A stretch of DNA of 64,000 nt from Henriciella sp. (GTDB lineage Bacteria; Pseudomonadota; Alphaproteobacteria; Caulobacterales; Hyphomonadaceae). Position numbers and translations under genes: made by a program. Below the pieces are notes generated by a model. It searched no databases. It was given only the letters and a program-made list of their open reading frames with translations, and was not told where the DNA came from. Shown one piece after another: positions 1 to 7,971 of the stretch. The first letter of the stretch is position 1; the number at the start of each line of letters is the position of its first letter. The stretch spans positions 62,001 through 126,000 of the forward strand of contig JABSQB010000005.1 in assembly GCA_013214545.1 (NCBI GenBank), read 5' to 3'.

Positions 1-387
1 ATTGAAGCTCTCGACCGTTAGACCATTTGCTTTCAGATCAGATTTGATCGCGGCGTCTATGTCTCTGCCAGCCAGATCATAGCGCCGATTCCAGAAGACA
101 GATGTCGCGCCGGTGTCTGAGGCAAGCTCAGCCAATATCGCGCCCGCATCGCCTGTCTTCAGGATAAGCTGGCCGCCGAGCGCCTCGATATGTTCAGCGA
201 GAGAGCGCAAGGACTTATCGAGCCACCAGTTGGAGGCGCCGCCAGTTTCCCGCAGCGATGTATCTGTTTCGCGGATGTAGAGACAGATGACTCGTTCGCC
301 CGCGGCCTTGATGGCGGCATGCAGGGCAGGGTTATCTGTGAGGCGCAGGTCGCGTCGGAACCAGATTATTGCGGGGTCTCGGCTCAC
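1..387 (-). CDS. phrB: Deoxyribodipyrimidine photolyase, N-terminal part (cut by window edge)
   Basis: This is the first 129 codons of a cryptochrome/photolyase-family protein running off the left edge. Photolyases use reduced flavin and blue light to split pyrimidine dimers in DNA. The reading frame opens with GTG at 387 and gives SRDPAIIWFRRDLRLTDNPA, the family's N-terminal signature. It is followed by a Rossmann-like antenna domain that includes SNWWLDKSLRSLAEHI and WNRRYD. An AGGAG sits 10 bases upstream of the GTG, which supports this start. The flavin-binding C-terminal domain lies outside the window, so photolyase and cryptochrome cannot be told apart with certainty. Confidence 0.92.
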   Translation of the reverse strand, partial: MSRDPAIIWFRRDLRLTDNPALHAAIKAAGERVICLYIRETDTSLRETGGASNWWLDKSLRSLAEHIEALGGQLILKTGDAGAILAELASDTGATSVFWNRRYDLAGRDIDAAIKSDLKANGLTVESFN

Positions 388-575
388 AGCGAATACGCTC
401 CTGATCGTGTCTCTGTCACTCGTTCTACGCGTGCTGTTCGAGATCGGATGACGAAAAATCAGGGAAAAAACAGTTCGATTCGCGGCTTTGACTGCGCGCC
501 CGCGCTTTTCTAACTATTTCGTTTCGAGCTATGCCACATGCTAGGCAATGGACCTGCAATACGAGGATATCCAAG

Positions 576-1367
576 GTGACGGAAACCAGGCGCCTTACCT
601 TCGGGATCGGAATGCTCTGTTATGGTCGCTACGACACATTCCGTGCCGCCCTGGACACCTACAAGGACGCCGGACTGTTCGATCTGGCAGACGAAGTGCA
701 GATCGCGTTCAACGGTCTGGATGATGACGCGCGCGCGCTCGCCGAAGCATATGATCTGCCCTTTATTGGGACGGAAGAGAATTCAGGCATTCTTGGCGGG
801 TTCAAGATGCTGGCGGAGGGGATGAAATCCAACATCGTCCTGTTGCTCGAGAATGACCTGCCATTGATCGAAAGCGCCAAAGAAGCGCGGCGACAGATCG
901 AGAACGCGAAAGCGGCGCTGGCGAGCGATGCAGTCAACGTATTCCGGTTCAGACATCGCATTCATCCCGGCTATCGCGATCAGGCAAGCTGGAAGTTTCT
1001 GCGCTATTATCGCCCGTCACTGATGGCACAGATCCGCCGTCTCTTGCGTCCGGGCAAAGCCGAAAAGATGATCGGCAACTCGATCTACGTCTACACCGAA
1101 CCCGACAAGGTGTTCGATGATGTTGAGCGCATGCCAGAGGGCTGGTTCAGGATTTCCGCGCGCCACATAACCTGGTCCAATCAGTCCATTATGATCAAAC
1201 GGCGTTTCTTTCTCGACGAAATCCTCGCCTATGCGGAAGCCAATCCGTCAAATCGTACAGTCAACGGGTTCCCCGACGTGGAAAAGGAACTTAATTCACC
1301 CCACTGGAGAAAATCCGGCTGGTATGTCGGGGCAGACCTGGGTCTGTTCACGCACGCCGAGCCATAA
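576..1367 (+). CDS. Glycosyltransferase-like protein (GT-A / family 2-like)
   Basis: A 263-residue protein that begins with a GT-A-like strand (LTFGIGMLCYGRYDTFRAAL). It continues with LPFIGTEENSGILGGFKML and an acidic VLLLENDLPL segment, which resembles the nucleotide-sugar binding core of family 2 glycosyltransferases. I chose GTG 576 because GAGGA lies 8 bases upstream. An in-frame ATG at 531 has no clear ribosome site and would add 15 non-conserved residues. It is the first gene of a probable four-gene operon, with 9 bases to the next start. Donor and acceptor sugars cannot be read from the sequence. Confidence 0.7.
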   Translation: MTETRRLTFGIGMLCYGRYDTFRAALDTYKDAGLFDLADEVQIAFNGLDDDARALAEAYDLPFIGTEENSGILGGFKMLAEGMKSNIVLLLENDLPLIESAKEARRQIENAKAALASDAVNVFRFRHRIHPGYRDQASWKFLRYYRPSLMAQIRRLLRPGKAEKMIGNSIYVYTEPDKVFDDVERMPEGWFRISARHITWSNQSIMIKRRFFLDEILAYAEANPSNRTVNGFPDVEKELNSPHWRKSGWYVGADLGLFTHAEP

Positions 1368-1376
1368 GAGGTCTGC

Positions 1377-2108
1377 ATGGTCAAGAATGTCGTCTGTATG
1401 AAGTGGGGCACACGGTATCCATCGCCGTTCGTGAACCGACTCTATCGGGCGATCCGTCGCAATACGACCGGTGACTTACGCTTTGTCTGCTTCACTGATG
1501 ACTCCGAAGGTCTGATGCCGGAAGTCGAACATCAACCCCTGCCACCGATCGATATCCCCGCTGGCCTCGAATGGACCCCGTGGCGCAAGCTGTCGCTCTG
1601 GCAACCTGGTCTGGGCGGTCTGGAAGGCGACGTGCTGTTCCTGGATGTCGACCTGGTCGTGACCGGCAACATGGATCCGTTCTGGGACTATGAGCCGGGC
1701 GAGATGTGCGTTGCGGAGAACTGGACCCAGAAAGGGCAGGGGATCGGCAACACGTCTGTCTATCGCTGGAACATGGGCAAGCATATGGAGATCTACGAGC
1801 AATATCAGCGTGACAATGCCTCTGTGCATGCCGAGCATCGGGTCGAGCAGCATTATGTCTCCGCCATGGTGCCCAAGATGATCTACTGGCCCGACGAATG
1901 GTGCGTCAGCTTCAAACACTCCCTGTTGCCGAAATTCCCGATGAACTGGTTCAAGACCCCGGCTCTGCCAGCGGAAACCAAAGTCGTCGCCTTTACCGGC
2001 CGCCCGGATCAGGATGAAGCTCGTGACGGCAAGTGGCCGGCGCCGTGGTATAAAAAATTCTACAAGCACGTGAAGCCAACGCCGTGGATCGCGGAGCATT
2101 GGCAATAA
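1377..2108 (+). CDS. Glycosyltransferase-like protein with a DVD motif
   Basis: A 243-residue protein with the order expected of a small GT-A enzyme. It has an N-terminal Rossmann-like strand (VVCMKWGTRY), FVCFTDD around residue 40, and DVLFLDVDLVV with a D90-x-D92 metal/nucleotide-binding motif. The later motifs WKKxS-like (WRKLSLW) and MPKMIYWPDEWCVSFKH are rich in aromatics. AGAGG stands 6 bases before ATG 1377. The stop overlaps the next start as TAATG, which indicates translational coupling. It resembles putative glycosyltransferases annotated in many alphaproteobacteria. The substrate is unknown, and a role in surface or capsule sugars is only a guess. Confidence 0.7.
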   Translation: MVKNVVCMKWGTRYPSPFVNRLYRAIRRNTTGDLRFVCFTDDSEGLMPEVEHQPLPPIDIPAGLEWTPWRKLSLWQPGLGGLEGDVLFLDVDLVVTGNMDPFWDYEPGEMCVAENWTQKGQGIGNTSVYRWNMGKHMEIYEQYQRDNASVHAEHRVEQHYVSAMVPKMIYWPDEWCVSFKHSLLPKFPMNWFKTPALPAETKVVAFTGRPDQDEARDGKWPAPWYKKFYKHVKPTPWIAEHWQ

Positions 2109-2296
2109 TGAGTGATAATCAAAGCGCCCGCGATGCAGCGATGACGCTGCTGGCTCAATATGGAGAGGATGCGAGTGTGATCGCAACGCTCCGCGCGGCC
2201 GAAGTCGCCGCCATGGGGGATGCAGAGGCACTGGCGCACTGGGACGCGGTGATCGCTTTTCTCGAAACAGGCCCAACTTCTGAGCAACTCAATTGA
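2108..2296 (+). CDS. Small hypothetical protein, 62 residues
   Basis: The start ATG overlaps the stop of the upstream glycosyltransferase-like gene (TAATG), so translation is probably coupled. The protein is soluble, without signal peptide, membrane segment or cysteine, and looks mostly helical (RDAAMTLLAQYG, VIATLRAAEVAAMGD, HWDAVIAFLE). I do not recognise the family. Its place between a glycosyltransferase-like gene and a radical SAM gene suggests a shared transcript. It could be a small accessory protein. Confidence 0.6.
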   Translation: MSDNQSARDAAMTLLAQYGEDASVIATLRAAEVAAMGDAEALAHWDAVIAFLETGPTSEQLN

Positions 2297-2350
2297 GATC
2301 GCAGCCGTCACGCGTTTGTGACTTCGATTTCGCTTAAGAGAGAATAAAAG

Positions 2351-3301
2351 GTGACTATGGCCGATTCCGAACTGCTCCCGCCAAAATTCTCCGATCCGTT
2401 CGTCACGGTTAAGGGAGAAACGCGCGCGCATGTCGAATATGGCCGCACCAAGACGCTGTGGTTCAATACCGGCACACTCTGCAATATTGAGTGCGTAAAT
2501 TGCTATATTGAAAGCTCTCCGACGAATGACCGTTTGGTCTATCTGACCATGGCCGACGTGCTGCCTTATCTGGACGAGTTGGAAGCAGCTGGTGAGACCG
2601 GGATTGAGATCGGCTTTACCGGCGGCGAACCGTTCATGGCGCCGCAAATGAACGCGATCCTGCAGGTCGTGCTGGAGCGCGGGTTCAGCGTCCTGATGCT
2701 GACCAATGCGATGCAACCAATGATGCGGCCGCGTGTACGAGACGGACTGTTGGCTCTGCGCGAGGCGTATGGCGATCGCCTGACCATGCGCGTCAGTCTC
2801 GACCACTACGACGCCGCCTTTCACGACGAGGAGCGGGGTGAGGGCTCCTTCGAACTGGCGATCAAGGGACTGCGATGGCTGTCTGAAAATGGCTTCACCC
2901 TGGCCCTCGCCGGACGGACCGTCTGGGGTGAAGAAGAGGCGGTCTCACGCGCTGGCTATGAAGGATTGATCGCCCGCGAAGGCTTGGCCATCGACCCGAG
3001 CAATCCGAAAGAACTGGTTCTGTTTCCCGAGATGCGCCCGAATGAAGATCCGCCAGAGATCACGACCGCGTGCTGGGATATTCTCTGCAAAGACCCAAAC
3101 GAACTGATGTGCGCGTCACAGCGCATGGTGGTGAAACGCAAAGGCGCGAAAAGCGCTAGCGTCGTGGCGTGTACACTGCTGCCTTACGATACCCAGTTTG
3201 ATCTTGGCACAACGCTGCAAGAGGCGCGGCAGAGCGTCCGCCTTAATCATTCCTATTGCGCGAGTTTTTGTGTGCTCGGCGGCGGCAGCTGCTCAGCCTA
3301 G
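2351..3301 (+). CDS. Radical SAM protein with a Cys-rich C-terminus
   Basis: A 316-residue radical SAM enzyme. C44-x3-C48-x2-C51 is the site for the 4Fe-4S cluster that cleaves S-adenosylmethionine, and GGEPF at 91-95 is the SAM-binding loop. The C-terminal third has seven more cysteines (241, 246, 254, 274, 303, 307, 314), so a second SPASM/twitch-like iron-sulfur site is likely. The start is either GTG 2351 or ATG 2357, two codons apart, and the ribosome-binding sequence does not decide between them. It follows two glycosyltransferase-like genes and a small gene on the same strand. The substrate is unknown. Its stop overlaps the stop of the convergent DUF6285 gene. Confidence 0.85.
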   Translation: MTMADSELLPPKFSDPFVTVKGETRAHVEYGRTKTLWFNTGTLCNIECVNCYIESSPTNDRLVYLTMADVLPYLDELEAAGETGIEIGFTGGEPFMAPQMNAILQVVLERGFSVLMLTNAMQPMMRPRVRDGLLALREAYGDRLTMRVSLDHYDAAFHDEERGEGSFELAIKGLRWLSENGFTLALAGRTVWGEEEAVSRAGYEGLIAREGLAIDPSNPKELVLFPEMRPNEDPPEITTACWDILCKDPNELMCASQRMVVKRKGAKSASVVACTLLPYDTQFDLGTTLQEARQSVRLNHSYCASFCVLGGGSCSA

Positions 3302-3672
3302 GACTTCGCTGTATTCAATCCAGAATAACGTGGCTGGTCGATCTCGACCTGAGCGATCGTGGTGGCTTTCAGATGCTGCAAAAGGCCGGGTGTTTCGGGC
3401 GTCAGCGTACCCGCCCGGATTTGTTCGCTGAGTTTGCGATTTAAGGCGCCCACATCTGCCTCTTCTTCAGCGCCAAGCAGTTCGATCAGCCGAGCCGCCT
3501 CTGCGGATTCTTGCGCCGGGCGCTGCTCCAGATCTCTGAGAACGCTGGCGAGGGCATTGCTGGCGACGCGGGCATGGAACGCAGCATGGCCCTTGAGATT
3601 GGGCCCAGCCGTTTCGTCGATGAAATTCTTCACCGCCTGAACCAGTTCCGACACACTTGGCTGGTCATGCAT
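3298..3672 (-). CDS. DUF6285 domain-containing protein
   Basis: A 124-residue protein beginning MHDQPSVSELVQAVKNFIDE. It keeps the DUF6285 pattern, including GHAAFHARVASNALASVLRDLE near residues 26-47 and a helical C-terminal half. I chose the start at 3672 because it overlaps the stop of the upstream phosphotransferase gene by 8 bases. A longer reading frame upstream only mirrors that gene. DUF6285 genes are commonly paired with an APH-type phosphotransferase, often next to acyl-CoA dehydrogenase genes. No dehydrogenase is present here. The biochemical function is unknown. Confidence 0.75.
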   Translation of the reverse strand: MHDQPSVSELVQAVKNFIDETAGPNLKGHAAFHARVASNALASVLRDLEQRPAQESAEAARLIELLGAEEEADVGALNRKLSEQIRAGTLTPETPGLLQHLKATTIAQVEIDQPRYSGLNTAKS

Positions 3673-4660
3673 GGGCCGCCTCCAAAAGATTGATGAGATC
3701 GATTTCAGTTTCCGAGACACGGCGGCCGATCGCGGCGCGCTCAACGCTCGCATCCGCGCCCGATCGGAAGGCTTCATACATGATCATGCACATAATCCCC
3801 CATTTCAGCGAGCCGAGCGTCTCCCACCAGTCAATCTCTTTCGAAGTGATGTCGGCGCCCGTCTTGGCATTATAGGTATCGAGTAAGTCGCCCAGCTGTC
3901 CAAACCCGCCAACCCGGTTTTGTGACTGTCCAAAGCGCCAGGAATTCACACAGAGCCAGGCAATGTCCTCTCTTGGATCGCCAATGTGAGCGAGTTCCCA
4001 ATCGAGCACGGCGACGAGACCGCTTTCATCAATCATCAGATTGCCAAGACGAAAATCGCCATGCACCAGGACCGATGGGCGCGGCGCGGGCGCGTTCGCT
4101 TTCAGCCATTGCAGTGCGAGCTCGAATACGGGCCGCGGGGCATCAAAGCCGCGGTAAATCTCTTCATACTGAGCGATCTGAGCCAGGCCGTCGCTGGTTT
4201 GCAGCTCCGGGGGAGCGGATTCTAACGGAATGGCGTGGATGTCCGCCAGCGCCGCGCCGCATTGACCGGCAAGAACGTCGCGTGCGGTCGCATACTCTTC
4301 ATTTCTCAAAATCGGCCGAGCTATGGTTTCACCTTTGACCCAGCTCATTAGGAAGCCATCGCCGACCTGATCCTCGTCATTCAGGACATGCAGGACGCGT
4401 GGCACCGGAACACCGACATCTTGCGCGGCCGAAATCAGCTTCGCTTCAGCTGAAAGACCAATCGCTGCAGAGGATCGTGCCATGCTGGTGCCGCCGGGAG
4501 CACGTCGTAGAATCGCTTCTTCACCGCTGCCGGAAAGGGCCCAGGTCTCCTGGCTTGCGCCGCCGGATAGGCGCCGAAACGTTTCCAGAGAGGCATTCTC
4601 GCCAAAAACTCTTGTGAAAAGAGTGTGAAGGCTGTTTTCAAAGTCGGATTTGCTTCCCAT
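3665..4660 (-). CDS. Aminoglycoside-phosphotransferase-family kinase (ACAD10/11-like)
   Basis: A 331-residue member of the APH/choline-kinase fold. It has RRLSGGASQETW near the N-terminus, LVHGDFRLGNLM with the catalytic Asp and Asn, and VAVLDWELAHIGDPREDIAWL, which carries the metal-binding Asp. These features match the kinase domain related to human ACAD10/11 and bacterial phosphotransferase-family proteins, rather than true antibiotic kinases. The likely substrate is a small hydroxylated metabolite such as a hydroxyacyl group, by inference from the family. I start at ATG 4660. Alternative TTG and GTG codons lie 12 and 3 codons upstream. It overlaps the DUF6285 gene by 8 bases, so the pair is coupled. 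Confidence 0.8.
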   Translation of the reverse strand: MGSKSDFENSLHTLFTRVFGENASLETFRRLSGGASQETWALSGSGEEAILRRAPGGTSMARSSAAIGLSAEAKLISAAQDVGVPVPRVLHVLNDEDQVGDGFLMSWVKGETIARPILRNEEYATARDVLAGQCGAALADIHAIPLESAPPELQTSDGLAQIAQYEEIYRGFDAPRPVFELALQWLKANAPAPRPSVLVHGDFRLGNLMIDESGLVAVLDWELAHIGDPREDIAWLCVNSWRFGQSQNRVGGFGQLGDLLDTYNAKTGADITSKEIDWWETLGSLKWGIMCMIMYEAFRSGADASVERAAIGRRVSETEIDLINLLEAAHA

Positions 4661-4734
4661 CTTCGCCACAATTAACGTCAAACTAGGTATCGCCAAGCTA
4701 TAACGCGCGGGAAAGCCTGGCTGAGGAGCCGAAT

Positions 4735-5490
4735 ATGCCCAAGGGAAAGACCCCAGACGAGATGATCCCGGATATGGGAAAGCCGAAGCCGATCGGCCTG
4801 TTTGCCTGGCTGCGCGGACGTTTCTTTGCCGGGATGGTCATTGCCGCACCTCTGGCGGCGACCTTTTTTATCCTGCAATTCCTGATCACGTTCATCGACA
4901 ATCGGGTTGGACCGCTGCTGCCGCCTCTGCTCAAGCCTGAAACCTATACGAATTACGCGATTCCAGGCTTTGGCGTCTTGGTGCTTGTCATTGCTTTGAC
5001 GGTGCTCGGCGCCGTCACGGCGAACCTGATCGGGCGCTCGTTGATCTCGTTCACCGACAGAATTCTCAGCCGCATTCCACTCGTGAAGAACGTCTATGCC
5101 GCGATCAAGCAGCTCACCGAAGTGCTCGCCAATAATCAACAGGCGAGCTTCGATCGGTGCGTGATGGTGGAGTACCCGAAAAAGGACTCCTGGTGCATCG
5201 GATTTGTGTCCTCCCATGCCAAAGGCGAAATTGGCGCCAAAATGGGGACTGAGAAAATTGGTGTCTTCGTACCAACCACGCCGAACCCGACTTCAGGGTT
5301 TTTGATCTATGTCGATGAGGCTGAAACCGTGGCACTTGAGATGACGGTTGAGGAAGGTGCCAAGATGATCCTGACCGCCGGCCTGGTGGTTCCTGACTTT
5401 GAACCCGATCAGCCGTCGGAAGCGCCCGCTGAGGCTGCGTCAGTCGCTGAACCTGAGGTCGGGACTGAGAAGTTGGCTCAACAGGCTTAA
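4735..5490 (+). CDS. DUF502 family inner-membrane protein
   Basis: A 251-residue protein with two membrane segments (about residues 31-55 and 74-97). After these comes the conserved DUF502 stretch LISFTDRILSRIPLVKNVYAAIKQ and a soluble domain ending GFLIYVDEAETVALEMTVEEGAKMILTAG. A GAGGAG lies just before ATG 4735. The acidic, Ala/Pro-rich tail of about 26 residues looks disordered. Its last 51 bases overlap the 3' end of recG on the other strand. The family is widespread and has no firmly assigned function. Confidence 0.85.
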   Translation: MPKGKTPDEMIPDMGKPKPIGLFAWLRGRFFAGMVIAAPLAATFFILQFLITFIDNRVGPLLPPLLKPETYTNYAIPGFGVLVLVIALTVLGAVTANLIGRSLISFTDRILSRIPLVKNVYAAIKQLTEVLANNQQASFDRCVMVEYPKKDSWCIGFVSSHAKGEIGAKMGTEKIGVFVPTTPNPTSGFLIYVDEAETVALEMTVEEGAKMILTAGLVVPDFEPDQPSEAPAEAASVAEPEVGTEKLAQQA

Positions 5491-7509
5491 GCCTTCCGCG
5501 CGTTTCGGATCGATTGTCTCCGCGGTTTCTGAAGCCAGCTGAGCATCCTTAGCAGCAATCTCAATCAGAGGCGCATGTTCGGTAAAATCGATCAGGCGAT
5601 AATCCACGACGCCAGATTGCGCTTTGCCGAGCAGGTCACCGGCACCTCGAAGTTTGAAGTCGGCTTCAGCGATCTCAAATCCATCCTCGGTGCGCCGCAG
5701 CGTGTCGAGCCGCTCGCGCGCGGTTTCCGTCAGCGGCTGGCGATAGAGCAGGATGCAATAGCTCGCCGCGCTACCCCGTCCGACGCGCCCTCTGAGTTGG
5801 TGGAGCTGCGCCAGGCCGAAGCCCTCGGCGCGCTCAATTACCATGATCGTCGCTTCGGGCACATCAACGCCGACTTCGATCACAGTGGTGGCGACGAGGA
5901 TGCGCGTCTGGCCGGTGCGAAACGCTTCCAAAGCCGCGTCTTTGTCGGCGCCCTTCATGCGGCCATGGACCAGCCCGACATCGGTGTTCAGAGCATCCTC
6001 CAACATGGCTGCGCGGGCGACGGCGGAGCTGCCATCTTCTTCATCAGCGTCCACGCGCGGACAAACCCAGAAGACGCGCTCTCCGCGACTCAGCGCGCGG
6101 CCAACGGCGGTGACGACGTCTCCGATGCGCGTATCAGCAATGGCGCGAGTTTCGACCGGCTGGCGCCCGGCTGGCTTTTCATCCAGCACCGACACATCCA
6201 AATCACCGTGAATGGTCTGGGCCAGCGTCCGCGGGATCGGCGTTGCGGACATGACCAGCATATGTGGGAACTTGCCTTTGCTCATCAGCTTCATTCGGTC
6301 TGCAACACCGAACCGGTGTTGCTCATCGACAATGACCATGGCGAGGCTTTTGAAGCTGACGCCTTCCTGAAACAGGGCGTGCGTGCCGGCGACGACCTGT
6401 ATTGATCCGTCCGCTAGCCCCATCAGCGTCGCTTCGCGTGCCTTGCCCTTATCGCGGCCTGTGAGCACGGCGACTGAATAGCCGAGCGGCGATAGCAGCG
6501 CATCAAGCGTATCAAATTGCTGGCGCGCCAGAACTTCGGTGGGCGCCATGAAGGCGGTCTGGAAGCCGCCTTCCGCGGCTTGAACGGCGGAGAACGTGCC
6601 GACCAGCGTTTTACCAGAGCCGACATCCCCCTGAAGCATACGCCGCATGGGGAAGGGCTCACCGAGGTCGGCCATGATTTCCTTGGTCGCACGGATCTGC
6701 GCGCCAGTTGGTTTGTAAGGAAGTGTTGCCACCAGGCGGTTGAGTGCATCGGTTTGCGGCGGGACGATATTCGCCTCACTCGAGCGGCGCGCGGCCCGGG
6801 CGCGGGCAAAGGTGAGTTCCCTCGCCAGCGCCTCATCATAAGCGAGGCGGGTGCGGGCCCGGTGAGTCGCCTCAGGGTTCCACGCCTCCGGCGCATGAAC
6901 CAGCTGCATGGCGGTTTTGAACCTGGGCCAGTTTTCCTGCGCGATCAGGTTTGGATCGATCCATTCGGGAAGATACTCTGCGATCAGTTCGACGGCTGCC
7001 TTGGTGGAGGTGTGCACGCGTTTATTGGTGAGGCCAGCCGTTAGCGGATAGATCGGCTCGACCGGTGGCGGGAATTCTCCGCGCGCCGGGTCCATGACGA
7101 AGTCGGGATGGCTCATCTGCCGTTCGCCTTGCCACTCTGTGATCTTTCCGGAAACAATCCGCTCCTTGCCGACTGGATATTGTGCCTGCAACCAGCGGGA
7201 ATCTGCGCGGAAATAGGTGATGGTCAAAAAGCCCGAGCCGTCAAACATCTGTATCCGCGTCGGGGCGCGGTCATTATAGGGGGCTTTAACGGCGTGAACC
7301 TCACCCTTCACGGTGGCGATTTCTTCCGGGACTAGATCATCGAAACTGTCGCGCGGGCGGCGATCGAGCCAACGCTCCGGCATATGCAGCAACAGGTCCC
7401 AGACCGTCTCGCCATCAACCAGGCGCTCCAGAACCGGTTTCAGCTTCGGGCCAATGCCGGGCAGGGCATCGAGGGGCTGAAACAGAGGGAACAGGCGTTC
7501 GTCGCGCAT
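5440..7509 (-). CDS. recG: ATP-dependent DNA helicase RecG
   Basis: A 689-residue helicase that remodels stalled replication forks and Holliday junctions. It has an N-terminal wedge/OB domain (LDALPGIGPKLKPVLERL, then VKGEVHAV), Walker A GDVGSGKT at 294-301, DEQH at 395-398, SATPIPRTLAQ as motif III, and QLRGRVGRG as motif VI. The length matches the family. The gene is divergent from sdhE, with a 113-base shared promoter region. Its 3' end overlaps the convergent DUF502 gene by 51 bases. Confidence 0.97.
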   Translation of the reverse strand: MRDERLFPLFQPLDALPGIGPKLKPVLERLVDGETVWDLLLHMPERWLDRRPRDSFDDLVPEEIATVKGEVHAVKAPYNDRAPTRIQMFDGSGFLTITYFRADSRWLQAQYPVGKERIVSGKITEWQGERQMSHPDFVMDPARGEFPPPVEPIYPLTAGLTNKRVHTSTKAAVELIAEYLPEWIDPNLIAQENWPRFKTAMQLVHAPEAWNPEATHRARTRLAYDEALARELTFARARAARRSSEANIVPPQTDALNRLVATLPYKPTGAQIRATKEIMADLGEPFPMRRMLQGDVGSGKTLVGTFSAVQAAEGGFQTAFMAPTEVLARQQFDTLDALLSPLGYSVAVLTGRDKGKAREATLMGLADGSIQVVAGTHALFQEGVSFKSLAMVIVDEQHRFGVADRMKLMSKGKFPHMLVMSATPIPRTLAQTIHGDLDVSVLDEKPAGRQPVETRAIADTRIGDVVTAVGRALSRGERVFWVCPRVDADEEDGSSAVARAAMLEDALNTDVGLVHGRMKGADKDAALEAFRTGQTRILVATTVIEVGVDVPEATIMVIERAEGFGLAQLHQLRGRVGRGSAASYCILLYRQPLTETARERLDTLRRTEDGFEIAEADFKLRGAGDLLGKAQSGVVDYRLIDFTEHAPLIEIAAKDAQLASETAETIDPKRAEGLSLLSQLLSPDLRFSD

Positions 7510-7622
7510 AGGATCTTATGCGCCGATCTGAGGCCTGGATACAAGGCATGATGCAGAGCGCGACAGGATAACGCTGTGCAGAACCGGCCCATCGCTCTAG
7601 GTTGCTTACAGTAGGAGTGCAG

Positions 7623-7901
7623 ATGATGACCCAGTCGCCGCTAGATGAACGTCGCCGCAAGATCAAATTTCGCGCCTGGCGCCGGGGCTTCAGGGAAATG
7701 GACCTGCTGATGGGCTCGTTCGCTGATGCGCATTTGCCGGGCATGAGCGAGGATGACTTATCCGAGTTCGAGCGCCTGCTCTCAACCCCCGACTGGGAAG
7801 TCTATGCCTGGTTGATCGGTCAGAAAGAAGTGCCGGGTAATTATCGCAGCGCGCTTCTGCAACGCATGATGGAGTTTCGCTACGAAGCCCATGCCGGTTA
7901 G
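7623..7901 (+). CDS. sdhE: FAD assembly factor SdhE (succinate dehydrogenase flavinylation)
   Basis: A 92-residue protein carrying the RGxxE signature at residues 21-25 (RRGFREMDLLMG). In SdhE this motif contacts succinate dehydrogenase subunit A and promotes covalent FAD attachment. The rest fits the five-helix fold (FERLLSTPDWEVYAWLIGQKEVP). ATG 7623 has AGGAG five bases upstream and a second ATG directly after it, so the start is 7623 or 7626. A longer frame opening at 7602 has no ribosome site. The divergent recG-sdhE order is common in alphaproteobacteria. Confidence 0.9.
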   Translation: MMTQSPLDERRRKIKFRAWRRGFREMDLLMGSFADAHLPGMSEDDLSEFERLLSTPDWEVYAWLIGQKEVPGNYRSALLQRMMEFRYEAHAG

Positions 7902-7971
7902 CGCGGCGACAAGCCCATAAGAGAATGGACTCACCGCCGCGCGGGCGTATGCTGGCGGCGGAGGAACCATT

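Noticed and set aside
190-513. 107-codon plus-strand frame at the left edge
   Set aside because: It is antisense to the photolyase N-terminus, which has a strong family signature and a ribosome site.
2108-2296. Firm call of the 62-residue protein as a RiPP precursor
   Set aside because: No leader/core pattern, no Cys or Ser/Thr-rich core, and the radical SAM protein shows no clear peptide-recognition domain.
5575-6405. 276-codon plus-strand frame opposite recG
   Set aside because: Antisense to the helicase motifs of recG.
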